The notes: a model not told the origin generated them from the sequence alone. DNA of 64,000 bases from Nocardioides humi (GCF_006494775.1 NZ_CP041146.1:3844001-3908000), one strand, 5' to 3'. Shown: positions 8,097 through 17,235, counted from the stretch's first letter. A program made the numbers and translations.

Positions 8097-10911
8097 CAGC
8101 CCGGGCGAGCAGCTCGGCCAGGTGCAGCGGCCGGGCGTCGGGGGCGAGCTCGTCGAGCTGGGTGCGGCAGGAGAAGCCGTCGGCGAGGACCACCCGGCTG
8201 TCGTCGCCGGCGGAGGCGCGTACGGCGGGGAGCAGGTTCTGCTCCGCGACGGCGAGCGACACCTCGTAGTGCCCCTGCTCCACGCCGAAGTTGCCGGCCA
8301 TGCCGCAGCAGCCGGCCAGCGCCTCGACCGTCGCGCCGGCCTGCTCCAGCAGCGCCTGGTCGGTGCGCCACCCCATCACGGCGTGGTGGTGGCAGTGCGG
8401 CTGCGCGACGACGCGCACCCCGGCCAGCGAGGGCGGCGTCCAGCCCGGGGTGCGGGAGAGCAGCTCGGCCAGCGTCGTCGTCGCCTCGGCCACGGCGGCG
8501 GCGTCCGGCCCGGGAACCAGCTCGCGCAGCTCGTGGCGCAGCACGGCGGTGCACGACGGCTCGACCCCGACGATCGGGACACCCGCCCGGGCGTCCCCGG
8601 CCAGCGCGTCGACCATCCCGCGCAGCCGGCGGGCGGCGCCGTCGAGCTGGCCGGTGCTGATCCACGGCAGGCCGCAGCACTCCTGCTGCCGGGTGATCCG
8701 CGGGTCGTACCCGGCCGACCGCAGCACCGCCACCGCCGCGTCGGCGACCTGGGGTGCGAAGTGGTTGGTGAACGAGTCGACGAAGAGCACGACCGGGGTG
8801 CCCGTCCCCACCGCTCCCGTGAAGGACCGCCGGAAGGTCCGCCGCGCGAACGCCGGCATCCGGCGCCGCGTGTCGACGCCCGCCGCCTTCAGCGCCATCT
8901 TCCGCAGGGGGCCGACGTCCATGGTGCGGTTCGCGAAGCCGGGCATCGCGGAGCCGAGCCGCGCCCACCGGGGCAGCCAGCCGACGGAGTAGTGCGAGCG
9001 CGGCCGCAGCTTGCGCCGGTAGGTCTGGTGCAGCACCTCGGCCTTGTACGACGCCATGTCGGTGCCGGTCGGGCAGTCCGACGCGCAGCCCTTGCAGGAC
9101 AGGCACAGGTCGAGCGCCTCGTGCACCTCGGGCGAGCTCCAGGTCGTCGTACTCGTGCCGTTGACGATCTCCTGCAGCAGCCGCGCGCGACCGCGGGTGG
9201 AGTGGATCTCCTCCTTCGTCGCCTGGTACGACGGGCACATCACGCCGCCCGAGCCGCTGTTGTCGGCGCGGCACTTGCCCACCCCGGTGCAGCGGTGCAC
9301 GGCCTGGCCGAAGTCGCCGCCGTCGGAGGAGTAGGCGAGCGCGAGACCCTTGGTCAGCCGGGCCGTCGAGGAGTAGCGCAGGTCGGCCGTGCTGGACGCG
9401 GGCTCGACCAGGATGCCGGGGTTGAGCAGGCCGGCCGGGTCGAAGACGTCCTTGACCGCGGCCATGAGCGAGAGCGCTGCGGGGGAGTACATCCGCGGCA
9501 GCAGGTCGCTGCGCGCCCGGCCGTCGCCGTGCTCGCCGGAGAGCGAGCCGCCGAGCGAGGTCACCAGGTCGGCGGCGTCGGTGAGGAACGCCCGGAACGC
9601 CTCCGGCCCGTCGGGCCGGTCGAACGGGAAGTCCATCCGCACGTGCAGGCAGCCCTCGCCGAAGTGCCCGAACGGCATCGCGGTCAGCTCGTGCGCGGCG
9701 AGCAGCTCCTCGAAGGAGGTGAGATAGGTGCCCAGCCGGTCCGGCGGTACGGCGGCGTCCTCCCAGCCCGCCCACGCCGGCCTCCCCGACGGCGCGCGCC
9801 CCGCGAGCCCGGCCCCGTCGGCCCGGATCTTCCAGAGCCGGTCGGCGGTGCCCGGGTCGTCGACCACCAGCGCCGAGACCCCGAGCCCGGCTCCGGCCAG
9901 CAGCTCCGCCCGGCGTCGTACGTCGTCGGGGTCGGCGCCCGACAGCTCGACGAACATCCAGGCGTCCCCCGCCGGCAGGTCCGGCACCGCCGAGGGCCCG
10001 CGCCGCTCCCGGATCACGTCGACGATGCGGCGGTCCAGGCCCTCGCACGCCGAGGGCTCGAAGGCGAGCACCTCCGGCGTCGCGAACCCGGCGGTCGGGA
10101 AGTCGGGGAAGCCGAGCACGACCATCACCGCGACCTCCGGCGCGCGGACCAGCCGGACTGTCGCCTCGGTGAGCACGGCGAGCGTGCCCTCGGAGCCGAC
10201 CAGCGTGCGGGTCAGGTCGAAGCCGCGCTCGGGCACGAGGTGCTCCAGCGCCATGCCCGAGACGTGGCGGCCGAAGGTGCCGAACTCGGTGCGCGCCGTC
10301 GCCAGGTCGCCCGCGACCACGGCCCGCAGCCGGTCGAGCAGGTCGGACCCCGGAGCCTCGGCTACCGGCCTGCCGTCGGCGCCGTAGCCCGTCGTCAGCG
10401 GCGAGCCGTCGGCCAGCAGCGCCCGCACGCCCCGCACGTTGTGCGAGGTCCGGCCGTACGCCAGCGACCGCGCCCCGCACGCGTCGTTGCCGATCATCCC
10501 GCCGATGGTGCAGCGCGTGCTGGTGGAGGGGTCCGGCCCGAACCTGAGCCCGTACGGCGCCGCCGCCTGCTGCAGTACCGCCTGGACCACGCCCGGCTGC
10601 ACCACCGCGCTCTCGGCCTCGGGATCCACCGACAGGACCCGGTCCATGTGCCGGCTGAAGTCGACGATCACGCCCCGCCCGATCGCGTTCCCCGCCACCG
10701 ACGTACCCGCTCCCCGCGCGGTGACGCTCAGCCCCAGCTCGCGCGCCGCGCCCAGGGTCGCGGCCACCTCGTCGACCGAGCGCGGGAACACCACGGCCGC
10801 CGGCGGCACGCGGTAGAGCGAAGCGTCGGAGGAGTAGGCGGCGAGGACGGCCGCGTCGTCGCTGACGTCGCCGGCCCCGTGCCGCTGGATCTCGAGGGCG
10901 AGGCCGGACAC
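8068..10911 (-). CDS. FAD-binding and (Fe-S)-binding 2-hydroxyacid dehydrogenase (D-lactate dehydrogenase/YdiJ-like)
   Basis: A protein of 947 residues that fuses a GlcD-like FAD half to a GlcF-like iron-sulfur half. The N-terminal FAD-linked oxidase domain has RGAGTSVAGNAIGRG, and an FAD-linked C-terminal domain follows. Ferredoxin cysteines appear as CTGVGKC (about 540) and CLSCKGCASDC (about 607), and two CCG-type motifs as CCGLPW (about 745) and CCGMAGNFG (about 868). Family members oxidise D-2-hydroxyacids such as D-lactate or D-2-hydroxyglutarate and pass electrons to quinone or another acceptor. The start is set at a GTG (10911), since upstream sequence shows no conserved residues and the paralogue at 24779 begins at a similar point; a GTG at 10953 is possible. 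It is transcribed alone, unlike the operon-borne paralogue. Confidence 0.85.
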   Translation of the reverse strand: MSGLALEIQRHGAGDVSDDAAVLAAYSSDASLYRVPPAAVVFPRSVDEVAATLGAARELGLSVTARGAGTSVAGNAIGRGVIVDFSRHMDRVLSVDPEAESAVVQPGVVQAVLQQAAAPYGLRFGPDPSTSTRCTIGGMIGNDACGARSLAYGRTSHNVRGVRALLADGSPLTTGYGADGRPVAEAPGSDLLDRLRAVVAGDLATARTEFGTFGRHVSGMALEHLVPERGFDLTRTLVGSEGTLAVLTEATVRLVRAPEVAVMVVLGFPDFPTAGFATPEVLAFEPSACEGLDRRIVDVIRERRGPSAVPDLPAGDAWMFVELSGADPDDVRRRAELLAGAGLGVSALVVDDPGTADRLWKIRADGAGLAGRAPSGRPAWAGWEDAAVPPDRLGTYLTSFEELLAAHELTAMPFGHFGEGCLHVRMDFPFDRPDGPEAFRAFLTDAADLVTSLGGSLSGEHGDGRARSDLLPRMYSPAALSLMAAVKDVFDPAGLLNPGILVEPASSTADLRYSSTARLTKGLALAYSSDGGDFGQAVHRCTGVGKCRADNSGSGGVMCPSYQATKEEIHSTRGRARLLQEIVNGTSTTTWSSPEVHEALDLCLSCKGCASDCPTGTDMASYKAEVLHQTYRRKLRPRSHYSVGWLPRWARLGSAMPGFANRTMDVGPLRKMALKAAGVDTRRRMPAFARRTFRRSFTGAVGTGTPVVLFVDSFTNHFAPQVADAAVAVLRSAGYDPRITRQQECCGLPWISTGQLDGAARRLRGMVDALAGDARAGVPIVGVEPSCTAVLRHELRELVPGPDAAAVAEATTTLAELLSRTPGWTPPSLAGVRVVAQPHCHHHAVMGWRTDQALLEQAGATVEALAGCCGMAGNFGVEQGHYEVSLAVAEQNLLPAVRASAGDDSRVVLADGFSCRTQLDELAPDARPLHLAELLARAVSVQPATPR

Positions 10912-11331
10912 GGGACGCAATCTATCGGGCGCGACGGGGAGCCGAGGCGGCACGGGTGGGGCTGGACACGCCCGGATGCGACGATCGTGACCTGGCAACG
11001 ATTCGGCGAGAGGCAGGGAGGTGTCCGCGCACGACTGATGGTGAGCCTGCCGCCCGGGTGCGCCTGGGCAGTCTCCTCGCGGACGTCGGGCGCGAGGTCA
11101 ACGCCGGATCAACCGGTTCTGACCTCGAGCTTGAGCGCGACCGGACGGCGTCCGAACCGATCCGCCTCGAGTGACCGCGCGACAAGCGGTCTGGAGGCTC
11201 CACCTGACGACAGACCGTTGCGGAGCTCGGCCACGGCGTCGTCGCGGCCGGGGTCGAGGTCGTCGACCCGTTCTCCTGAGCCTAGGCTCCTGAGACGTCA
11301 CGACAACCAGTACCACGACCCAGGGGGCGCC
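10912..11331. other. Intergenic region with a dyad at 11272-11295
   Basis: A 420-bp gap between the divergent FAD/Fe-S and LLM genes, with no credible gene. A 12-bp palindrome GAGCCTAGGCTC (11278-11289) is flanked by TCTC (11272-11275) and GAGA (11292-11295), giving a two-level dyad 37 bp before the LLM start. It could be an operator. A short open stretch before 11280 has no start codon or ribosome site and was not called. Confidence 0.4.
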
Positions 11332-12387
11332 ATGCGGCTCGGCATGATCATCGACTACTCCGGCGGCTTCGCCGAGACCGTGGAGCTGCTCCAGGAGTAC
11401 GAGCGCAACGGCCTCGACCTGATCGCGATGCCGGAGGCGTACTCCTTCGACGCGGTCAGCCAGCTGGGCTACATCGCCGCGAAGACCGAGCGGCTCGAGC
11501 TGATGTCGGCGATCTTCCAGATCTACACGCGCACCCCGTCGCTGACCGCGATGACCGCCGCGGGCCTGGACTTCGTCTCCGACGGCCGGTTCACGCTCGG
11601 CCTCGGCGCCAGCGGCCCCCAGGTCATCGAGGGCTTCCACGGCGTGAGGTACGACGCCCCGCTGGGCCGCACCCGCGAGGTGATCGAGATCTGCCGCCAG
11701 GTGTGGAAGCGGCAGCCGGTCGAGTTCGAGGGCAGGTACTACGACGTACCGCTCACGAAGGAGAAGGGCGGCTCCGGCCTCGGCAAGCCGCTCAAGCTCA
11801 TCAACCACCCGGTGCGCAGCGACATCCCGATCTCGGTCGCCGCGCTGGGCCCGAAGAACGTCGCGCTCGTGGCCGAGCTCGCCAACGGCTGGCAGCCCCT
11901 GTTCTTCCACCCCGGCAAGGTCGACCTCGCGTGGGGACCCTCGCTGGAGGAGGGGTTCGCGAAGCGCGACGCGTCGCTCGGCGAGCTCGACATCCAGCTC
12001 CAGATCGCCTACCACCTCGGCGAGCCCTCGCCCGAGGCGCTGCAGGCGATCCGCAACCAGCTCGCCCTGTACGTCGGCGGGATGGGCGCGCGCGACAAGA
12101 ACTTCTACAACCAGCTGGCCTGCCGCTACGGCTACGAGGCCGAGGCCGAGGAGATCCAGGACCTCTACCTCTCGGGAGCGAAGGCGGAGGCGGCTGCCGC
12201 CGTACCGCAGGAGCTGGTCGACGCCGTCACGCTGCTCGGCGACGAGGACGCGATCCGCCGCCAGGTCGGTGAGTTCCACGCCGCCGGCGTGCGCACCTTC
12301 CTGCTCAACCCGCTGGCCGCGACCGACGAGGAGAAGGTCGCGCAGGTACGCCGGCTCTCCGAGATCGTCGCGGAGGTCACGGCATGA
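11332..12387 (+). CDS. LLM-class F420-dependent oxidoreductase
   Basis: A luciferase-like monooxygenase fold protein of 351 residues. The start shows the fold's first strand (MRLGMIIDYSGG), then MPEAYSFDAVS, ELMSAIFQIYTRTP and a GLGASGPQVIEGFHG segment typical of the F420-dependent subgroup related to mycobacterial Rv3520c-like proteins. Such enzymes use reduced F420 (sometimes FMN) to reduce or oxidise small organic substrates; the substrate here is unknown. The ATG is preceded by a GGGGG ribosome site. The stop overlaps the next ATG by 4 bp (ATGA), so it is translationally coupled to the crotonase. Confidence 0.85.
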   Translation: MRLGMIIDYSGGFAETVELLQEYERNGLDLIAMPEAYSFDAVSQLGYIAAKTERLELMSAIFQIYTRTPSLTAMTAAGLDFVSDGRFTLGLGASGPQVIEGFHGVRYDAPLGRTREVIEICRQVWKRQPVEFEGRYYDVPLTKEKGGSGLGKPLKLINHPVRSDIPISVAALGPKNVALVAELANGWQPLFFHPGKVDLAWGPSLEEGFAKRDASLGELDIQLQIAYHLGEPSPEALQAIRNQLALYVGGMGARDKNFYNQLACRYGYEAEAEEIQDLYLSGAKAEAAAAVPQELVDAVTLLGDEDAIRRQVGEFHAAGVRTFLLNPLAATDEEKVAQVRRLSEIVAEVTA

Positions 12388-13199
12388 CGGAGCGACGGTT
12401 CACCGTCGGCCGCGACGGCGCCGTCGCCACGGTCGGCTTGGCCGGTCCCGGTGGCAAGGCGGTGATGGACGAGGCGTTCTTCGCCGAGCTGGCGCAGACC
12501 TTCGCCGAGCTCGACGCCGACGACGCCGTCCGGGCGGTCGTGCTCGCCGGCGCGGGCAAGCACTTCTCCTACGGACTCGACCTGGCCGCCGCCGCGCAGA
12601 CCTTCGCCCCGCTGCGGGCCGCCACCCACGCCGGCGCCCGCCAGGAGCTGCTGGCGCTGATCCGGCGCTGGCAGGCCGCCCTCGACGTCGTCGCGAGCCT
12701 CCGCAAGCCCACGGTCGCCGCCGTCACCGGCTGGTGCATCGGCGGCGGCGTCGACCTCGCGGTCGCCTGCGACGTCCGGATCGCCTCCGCCGACGCGGTC
12801 TTCAGCGTCCGCGAGGCCAAGGTCGGGATCGTCGCCGACCTCGGCAGCCTCCAGCGCCTCGTCGGCGTCATCGGCGACGGCCACCTCCGCGAGCTCGCCC
12901 TCACCGGCGACGACGTCGACGCCGCCCGCGCCGCGCAGATCGGCCTGGTCAACCACGTCCACCCCACCGCCGAGGAGGCGCGCGCCGCCGCGGCCGAGCT
13001 CGCCGCCCGGATGGCCGCCAACTCCCCGCTGGTGCTGCGCGGCATCAAGGACGTCCTCGACGCCGAGCGCGGCCCTCGCGTCGAGGCCGGGCTGCGCTAC
13101 ACCGCCGTGTGGAACTCGGCCTTCCTGCTCAGCGACGACCTCGACGAGGCGATGCTGGCGTTCCTCGAGCGACGCCCGCCGGAGTTCACCGGCCGCTAG
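12384..13199 (+). CDS. Crotonase-fold enoyl-CoA hydratase/isomerase
   Basis: A crotonase-fold protein of 271 residues with the oxyanion-hole elements GKHFSYGLDL (near 55-64) and GGGVDLAVACDVRIAS (near 116-131). At the catalytic positions it shows REAKVGIVADLG, with Glu and Asp placed as in dienoyl-CoA isomerase-like (ECH1-like) members. It therefore acts on an acyl-CoA, probably in beta-oxidation, as a hydratase or double-bond isomerase. It is coupled by a 4-bp overlap to the LLM gene, which suggests a shared acyl-CoA pathway. Its 3' end overlaps the convergent DUF4031 gene by 14 bp. Confidence 0.85.
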   Translation: MTERRFTVGRDGAVATVGLAGPGGKAVMDEAFFAELAQTFAELDADDAVRAVVLAGAGKHFSYGLDLAAAAQTFAPLRAATHAGARQELLALIRRWQAALDVVASLRKPTVAAVTGWCIGGGVDLAVACDVRIASADAVFSVREAKVGIVADLGSLQRLVGVIGDGHLRELALTGDDVDAARAAQIGLVNHVHPTAEEARAAAAELAARMAANSPLVLRGIKDVLDAERGPRVEAGLRYTAVWNSAFLLSDDLDEAMLAFLERRPPEFTGR

Positions 13200-13494
13200 C
13201 GCCGGGTCGGGAGGCCCGCTTGGCGCGGGTGATCGCCGCGACCGCCCGGCCGTAGCGGATCGGTACGGCGCCGAGCGCGAGCGCGCGCTGCCGGGTCGGC
13301 TCGGTGACGTCGAAGTGCTCGGTCGCCGTACCGGCGTTCTGGATCCAGCGGGCCTCGATGCCGAGCCGCGCCGCGAAGTCCAGCAGCTCGCGGCGCCCGG
13401 CCTCGCCGGGCAGATCGGAGAGCAGGTGCGACCAGACGCCGTCGACCGGGCCGACCACGGCCTCCAGCTGCATGTCGTCGACGTACACGGTCAC
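13186..13494 (-). CDS. DUF4031 domain-containing protein
   Basis: A small protein of 102 residues that starts at a GTG and fits the DUF4031 pattern from end to end. It opens with VTVYVDDMQ, has WSHLLSDLPGEAGRRELLDFA, then GIEARWIQNAGT, and ends in an EHFDVTEPTRQRALALGAVPI segment. Many actinobacteria carry it as a single gene. The function is unknown; conserved Asp, Trp and His residues suggest a small enzyme or nucleic-acid-related protein, but nothing more can be said. A gap of 41 bp separates it from the amidohydrolase upstream, so it could be read from that transcript. Confidence 0.75.
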   Translation of the reverse strand: MTVYVDDMQLEAVVGPVDGVWSHLLSDLPGEAGRRELLDFAARLGIEARWIQNAGTATEHFDVTEPTRQRALALGAVPIRYGRAVAAITRAKRASRPGASGR

Positions 13495-13535
13495 GGGGAC
13501 AGCATGGCGCACCGCCGAGCGGGTGCGGCGACAGA

Positions 13536-14426
13536 TCACGTGGCAGAGCGGTACAGGCGCCGCGGAGCCTCGACGAGGACGTCGTGGAAGGTGGCCGGGT
13601 CGAGCGCCTCGGCGAGAAGGTCCAGCAGCGTTCCGTCGTCGACCATCCGGTCCTTCTTGTAGAAGACGTGTGGCCAGTCGGTGCCCCACACGGACCGGCC
13701 GGGTGCCATCTCGGCGAAGCGACGGATGATCGGTACCATGTCCAGATAGGCCGTGCTCTCGTCCGAGCCGCGGTCGGCGTTCGACAGCCGGATCCACCAG
13801 TTCTCCTTCGACAGGAGATCGTCCAACACGTCCCAGGCCGGGTGGTCCTCCTCGATGGACGCGCTGAAGTGCCCGAGGTGGTCGATGCAGACGTCGACGT
13901 CGTCGATCGAGCGGAGCAGCGCGGCACGCTCGACGAGGACCGTGGCGTCGACGTGCAGGGCCACGTTCCACCCCAGGACGCGGATGCGCTCGATCCGCCG
14001 CAGGACCTGCTCGTCGGTCGGGGGCGTGTTGAGCCAGCCGGGCAGGTTGATCCTGCAGCCCACGACCCCCGCGGCGGTCAGCTCGCGAGCCGTGTCGTCG
14101 CTGACGTCGTCGGAGAGGACGGCGACGCCGACGTAGCGGCCCTCGCCCAGGGCGAGGGCCTCGCGCAGGAGGCCGTGGTCCGCGCCGTAGCTGGTCGCCT
14201 GCACCAGTACGCCGCGCTCGATCCCGAGGGTCGCGTGGATCCGCATCAGCTCTGCCATGGTCGAGTCCGGGTCCGGCAGGAACGGCTTGGGCCCGGATGC
14301 GAAGGGAAAGCGGGCCGGGTCCCCGTACACGTGGGCCGCCGTGTCCCAGGCGCCGTGCGGAACCTCGACGGCCGGTCGGGAGACCTCACGCCGGTGGCTG
14401 GGAAAGGTCGGGGTGGAGTCGGTCAT
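13536..14426 (-). CDS. Amidohydrolase-2 family hydrolase (2-pyrone-4,6-dicarboxylate hydrolase-like)
   Basis: A TIM-barrel amidohydrolase of 296 residues related to the LigI-like group. It shows AWDTAAHVYGDPARFPF near the start (the AHV position replaces a classical HxH), DSTMAELMRIHATLGIERGVLVQ, CRINLPGW, IDHLGHF, and a C-terminal WGTDWPHVF with the conserved Asp. Members hydrolyse lactones or decarboxylate products of aromatic ring cleavage. The ATG lies within the stop of the FAD monooxygenase (4-bp overlap), so the two are coupled and likely act on the same aromatic compound. The precise reaction is inference. Confidence 0.8.
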   Translation of the reverse strand: MTDSTPTFPSHRREVSRPAVEVPHGAWDTAAHVYGDPARFPFASGPKPFLPDPDSTMAELMRIHATLGIERGVLVQATSYGADHGLLREALALGEGRYVGVAVLSDDVSDDTARELTAAGVVGCRINLPGWLNTPPTDEQVLRRIERIRVLGWNVALHVDATVLVERAALLRSIDDVDVCIDHLGHFSASIEEDHPAWDVLDDLLSKENWWIRLSNADRGSDESTAYLDMVPIIRRFAEMAPGRSVWGTDWPHVFYKKDRMVDDGTLLDLLAEALDPATFHDVLVEAPRRLYRSAT

Positions 14427-16102
14427 GCGATGGCCTCCGATCGGGAACCGAACAAGGGGGTGTCGTCGCGACCGTAGCCGCGCAGCCCGTCGAGCAGTGC
14501 CCGCGGGTCGTCCGGCAGCTCGTCGCCGGACCAGGCGATGTACATGTCGGGCCGGACCAGCAGGAGGTGACGGTCGTACGTGGCACTCGCCGAGGCGGGG
14601 AGATCGACGACCGTCACCGGGACACCGCAGGCCCGTGCGGCATCCGTCAGGGGACCCACGTCGGGCGCGTCGCCGATGCGCAGGATGCTGAAGCCCTGTC
14701 CGAGCAGGTCGAACACCGCCTCCTCGCCCTCGACGATCCAGTGGTGGGGCAGTCGAGCCCCGGGCTCCGACGACGGCTGGTACTGGTCGATGCGTCCGAT
14801 GGCCTCCTCCGAGGGCGCGTCGGTCGGCGCGGCCGTCCCGGCGGATCCGACGTAGCGTGCGCCGAACTGGACGCCCTGGCTGTACCACTGCTTGCGGTCC
14901 ACCTCGACCAGCAGCTGGCCGACCTTGGCCCGGATCTCCCGTCCCTGCGGTGAGTCCTCGTGCAGACGGGGATCCGACGCGAGGTTCTCGATGTCGTCAC
15001 CGATCTGCTGGGCGGCCCTCGAGGTCGCCTCGCCCACCGCGCGCCGTTCCTGCTCGAAGTCGTCGAGGACATGGTCCGTGGCCCAGCCCCGGTGGATGGC
15101 GGAGAGCCGCCATCCGAGTCCCATCGCGTCGCCGATCCCGGTGTTCATCCCGAACCCGCCCATGGGCAGCCAGACGTGCGCTGCGTCGCCCGCCAGCAGC
15201 ACTCGCCCGACACGGAAGCGGTCGGCGACGAGCCGCCGGGGGGTCCACCGGACGACGTCGATCTTCTCGTGGGCGATGTCCTTGCCGAGGGCCTCGCGCA
15301 GCGCGACATCGGGGTCGGCGGTGTCCAGGTCCTCACCCTCGGGAACACGGGCGTGGCACAGGTACAGGGACTTTCCGTCCAGCTGGATGAAGGCGCCGTG
15401 GTAACGGGCTCCGTGCCACCAGTACCACCAGCCCGGCCGGCCGGGCAGGGGCACCTCGTCGGACCGGAAGTACACCGACAGCCGCCGCTCGCCGACACGG
15501 GAGTCCCCGTGGAGCTGGACGCCGATCGAGCGTCGTACCGCGCTCGAGCCGCCGTCGCAGCCGACGACATGTCCGGCGGTGAAGGACCGGGCCCGCCCCG
15601 ACTGCAGGTCGGTGGTGTGGACGACCACGTGGTCCCGGTGCTGCTCCACCGACTCCACGCGCGTGCCGCGGCGTACCGTGACGCTCTCGTAGCGGTCGAG
15701 CTCGTCGGCCAGGATCGGCTCGAGGAAGATCTGCGAGACGCGGTGCTGGAGCTCCGGCGTGGGCCATTCGTCGATCTCGGCGGCCGTCCGGTCGAACACC
15801 TCGTTCGTCGACGCGAAGGGGAAGCGTGCGAGCTCGTACCCGCTGAGGTTCGTCGTGTAGACGATGTCCGTCGGATGGTCGTGGGGGAGGCCGGCGCGGC
15901 GGATCCTCCTGGCCAGCCCCAGGCGGCGGAAGTACTCCATGGAGCGGGCGTTGGTGGTGTTGCACCGTGGATTCGTCGTCGTGTCGAGGCTCTGCTCCAG
16001 GAGGAGGACCGGTATTCCTCGCGATCCGAGGTCGAGTGCCAAGGTCATGCCCACCGGCCCGGATCCGACGATGATGAACGGCGCGTCGAGGGGGGTCGTC
16101 AT
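14423..16102 (-). CDS. FAD-dependent aromatic monooxygenase (MhpA/PheA-like hydroxylase)
   Basis: A class A flavoprotein hydroxylase of 559 residues. The N-terminal FAD-binding Rossmann motif is IIVGSGPVGMTLALDLGSRG. A second FAD motif reads GDAAHVWLPMGGFGMNTGIGD, and a thioredoxin-like C-terminal region ends in PDMYIAWSGDELPDD, as in 3-(3-hydroxyphenyl)propionate hydroxylases. It would add a hydroxyl to a phenolic acid using NAD(P)H and O2, making a catechol for the extradiol dioxygenase encoded across the LysR gene. The ATG at 16102 has no ribosome site, and a TACGGT -10 hexamer ends 7 bp upstream, so the transcript is probably leaderless. A composite LysR operator lies just upstream. Confidence 0.85.
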   Translation of the reverse strand: MTTPLDAPFIIVGSGPVGMTLALDLGSRGIPVLLLEQSLDTTTNPRCNTTNARSMEYFRRLGLARRIRRAGLPHDHPTDIVYTTNLSGYELARFPFASTNEVFDRTAAEIDEWPTPELQHRVSQIFLEPILADELDRYESVTVRRGTRVESVEQHRDHVVVHTTDLQSGRARSFTAGHVVGCDGGSSAVRRSIGVQLHGDSRVGERRLSVYFRSDEVPLPGRPGWWYWWHGARYHGAFIQLDGKSLYLCHARVPEGEDLDTADPDVALREALGKDIAHEKIDVVRWTPRRLVADRFRVGRVLLAGDAAHVWLPMGGFGMNTGIGDAMGLGWRLSAIHRGWATDHVLDDFEQERRAVGEATSRAAQQIGDDIENLASDPRLHEDSPQGREIRAKVGQLLVEVDRKQWYSQGVQFGARYVGSAGTAAPTDAPSEEAIGRIDQYQPSSEPGARLPHHWIVEGEEAVFDLLGQGFSILRIGDAPDVGPLTDAARACGVPVTVVDLPASASATYDRHLLLVRPDMYIAWSGDELPDDPRALLDGLRGYGRDDTPLFGSRSEAIA

Positions 16103-16109
16103 GGGGCCG

Positions 16110-16176
16110 ACCGTAGTTTTCCGACATCTCCGCGTCTAAGCGATAGATCGGTCGCAAATGATAGTCAAATGCCTAT
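16110..16176 (-). promoter_or_regulatory. LysR-type composite operator and promoter of the monooxygenase
   Basis: On the plus strand, a 16-bp palindromic box ATAGTCAAATGCCTAT (16161-16176) sits 14 bp from an AAGCGATAG element (16138-16146). Read in the direction of the monooxygenase, the order is box, 14 bp, CTATCGCTT, 22 bp, then a TACGGT -10 hexamer (16115-16110). The copy at 17120-17187 has the same order, 14-bp gap and nearly the same distance to its -10. The box also covers the stop codon of the lysR gene. Confidence 0.75.
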
Positions 16177-17099
16177 GACCTGCCGGTTCGTGCGTGCGGG
16201 ATCCGGTCGCCGACGGCCGCCATCAGCCGCTGCTGGAGCCGCGTCAGATGACGGTTGCGCCGGCGGACGAGGAGGATCGGCTGGGTCAGCTCGACACCGC
16301 GGATGTGCACCTCGCGCAGCACGCCGCGCGTCAGCTCGTCGGCGACCGCGCGCCGGGAGAGGAAGGCGCATCCGATGCCTGCGGCGACCGCCTGCTTGAT
16401 CGCGTCGACCGAGCCCAGCTCCATCACCATGGGCCGTGAGTGCACGCCGATCGAGCTGAGCGCGGCGTCCTGGAGGCGTCGGACGGCGAGACTGCTCGGC
16501 GGGACGATGCAGGGGAGGGTGGAGACCGTCTCGGCCTCGATCTCGTCCGGCAGCGCATCCCGGGCCCGGACGATGAGGACGAGGTCGTCCTCGCCGGTCG
16601 AGGTGAGCTCGAAGAGCTCCGGATCGATCGCGACATCCGTCATGACCACGCAGAAGTCCGCCTCTCCCGCCTCGGTCCGCCGCAGGGCGGTCTCGGGGTC
16701 GGAGACCAGCAGGGTCAGGTGGGCGTCCGGGTGCTCCCGCTGGAAGTCGACGAGGACCGGCGGCAGGTAGTAGTTGCCCAACGACATGCTCGCCGCCACC
16801 ACCGCGCGTCCGGAGGTGCCTGCGGCGATGTCCTCGAGCTCTCGTGCCAACGACGTTCGCCTGCTCAGCACCTCCTGTGCCCACACGTACACGGCCTGGC
16901 CGGACTCCGTCAGCACCATGCGCCGCCCCTCCCTGGCGAAGAGCTTGGTGTCGAGACGCTGCTGCAGCGACTTCAGGTGCGCGGAGACGACCGGCTGCGA
17001 GACGAACAGGTGGTCGGCCGCGCGATGGACGCCGCCCAGCTCGACGACAGCGCAGAAGACCTCCAGCTTCTGCAACGACATGCGGTGGTCGATCGCCAT
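16173..17099 (-). CDS. LysR-family transcriptional regulator
   Basis: A LysR regulator of 308 residues with the N-terminal winged helix (residues about 8-67: SLQKLEVFCAVVELGGVHRAADHLFVSQPVVSAHLKSLQ, read in parts) and a C-terminal inducer-binding domain. The ATG follows an AGGAGG ribosome site. It lies between the monooxygenase arm and the dioxygenase/ABC operon and is divergent from the latter. Both promoters carry the same composite operator, so it is very likely the activator of the whole aromatic locus, induced by a pathway substrate or intermediate, and it probably controls its own expression from the shared divergent region. Confidence 0.9.
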   Translation of the reverse strand: MAIDHRMSLQKLEVFCAVVELGGVHRAADHLFVSQPVVSAHLKSLQQRLDTKLFAREGRRMVLTESGQAVYVWAQEVLSRRTSLARELEDIAAGTSGRAVVAASMSLGNYYLPPVLVDFQREHPDAHLTLLVSDPETALRRTEAGEADFCVVMTDVAIDPELFELTSTGEDDLVLIVRARDALPDEIEAETVSTLPCIVPPSSLAVRRLQDAALSSIGVHSRPMVMELGSVDAIKQAVAAGIGCAFLSRRAVADELTRGVLREVHIRGVELTQPILLVRRRNRHLTRLQQRLMAAVGDRIPHARTGRS

Positions 17100-17119
17100 G
17101 GTCCAGCCTCCTGGAACGA

Positions 17120-17187
17120 ATAGTCACCTGGCTATCGGATGAGGTCAAACTATCGCTTGGACCCATGGCGGCGGTCACACGTAGCGT
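17120..17187 (+). promoter_or_regulatory. LysR-type composite operator and promoter of the dioxygenase operon
   Basis: The palindromic box ATAGTCACCTGGCTAT (17120-17135) is followed after exactly 14 bp by CTATCGCTT (17150-17158), then after 23 bp by a TAGCGT -10 hexamer (17182-17187). This fits the usual LysR pattern: a palindromic recognition site upstream and an activation site next to the -35 region. It also lies 20 bp upstream of the divergent lysR start, which suits autoregulation. Confidence 0.75.
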
Positions 17188-17235
17188 CTGGGACGTCCCA
17201 GCACCTCACGGGGCACGATCGAAAGGACGCGCACG

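Noticed and set aside
11160-11280. A gene remnant before the LLM gene
   Set aside because: The short open stretch has no start codon, no ribosome site and no recognisable residues.
7765-11331. A single giant plus-strand gene reading into the LLM oxidoreductase
   Set aside because: The upstream part is the complement of the FAD/Fe-S gene and has no domains; the LLM fold begins exactly at the ATG at 11332 with a good ribosome site.
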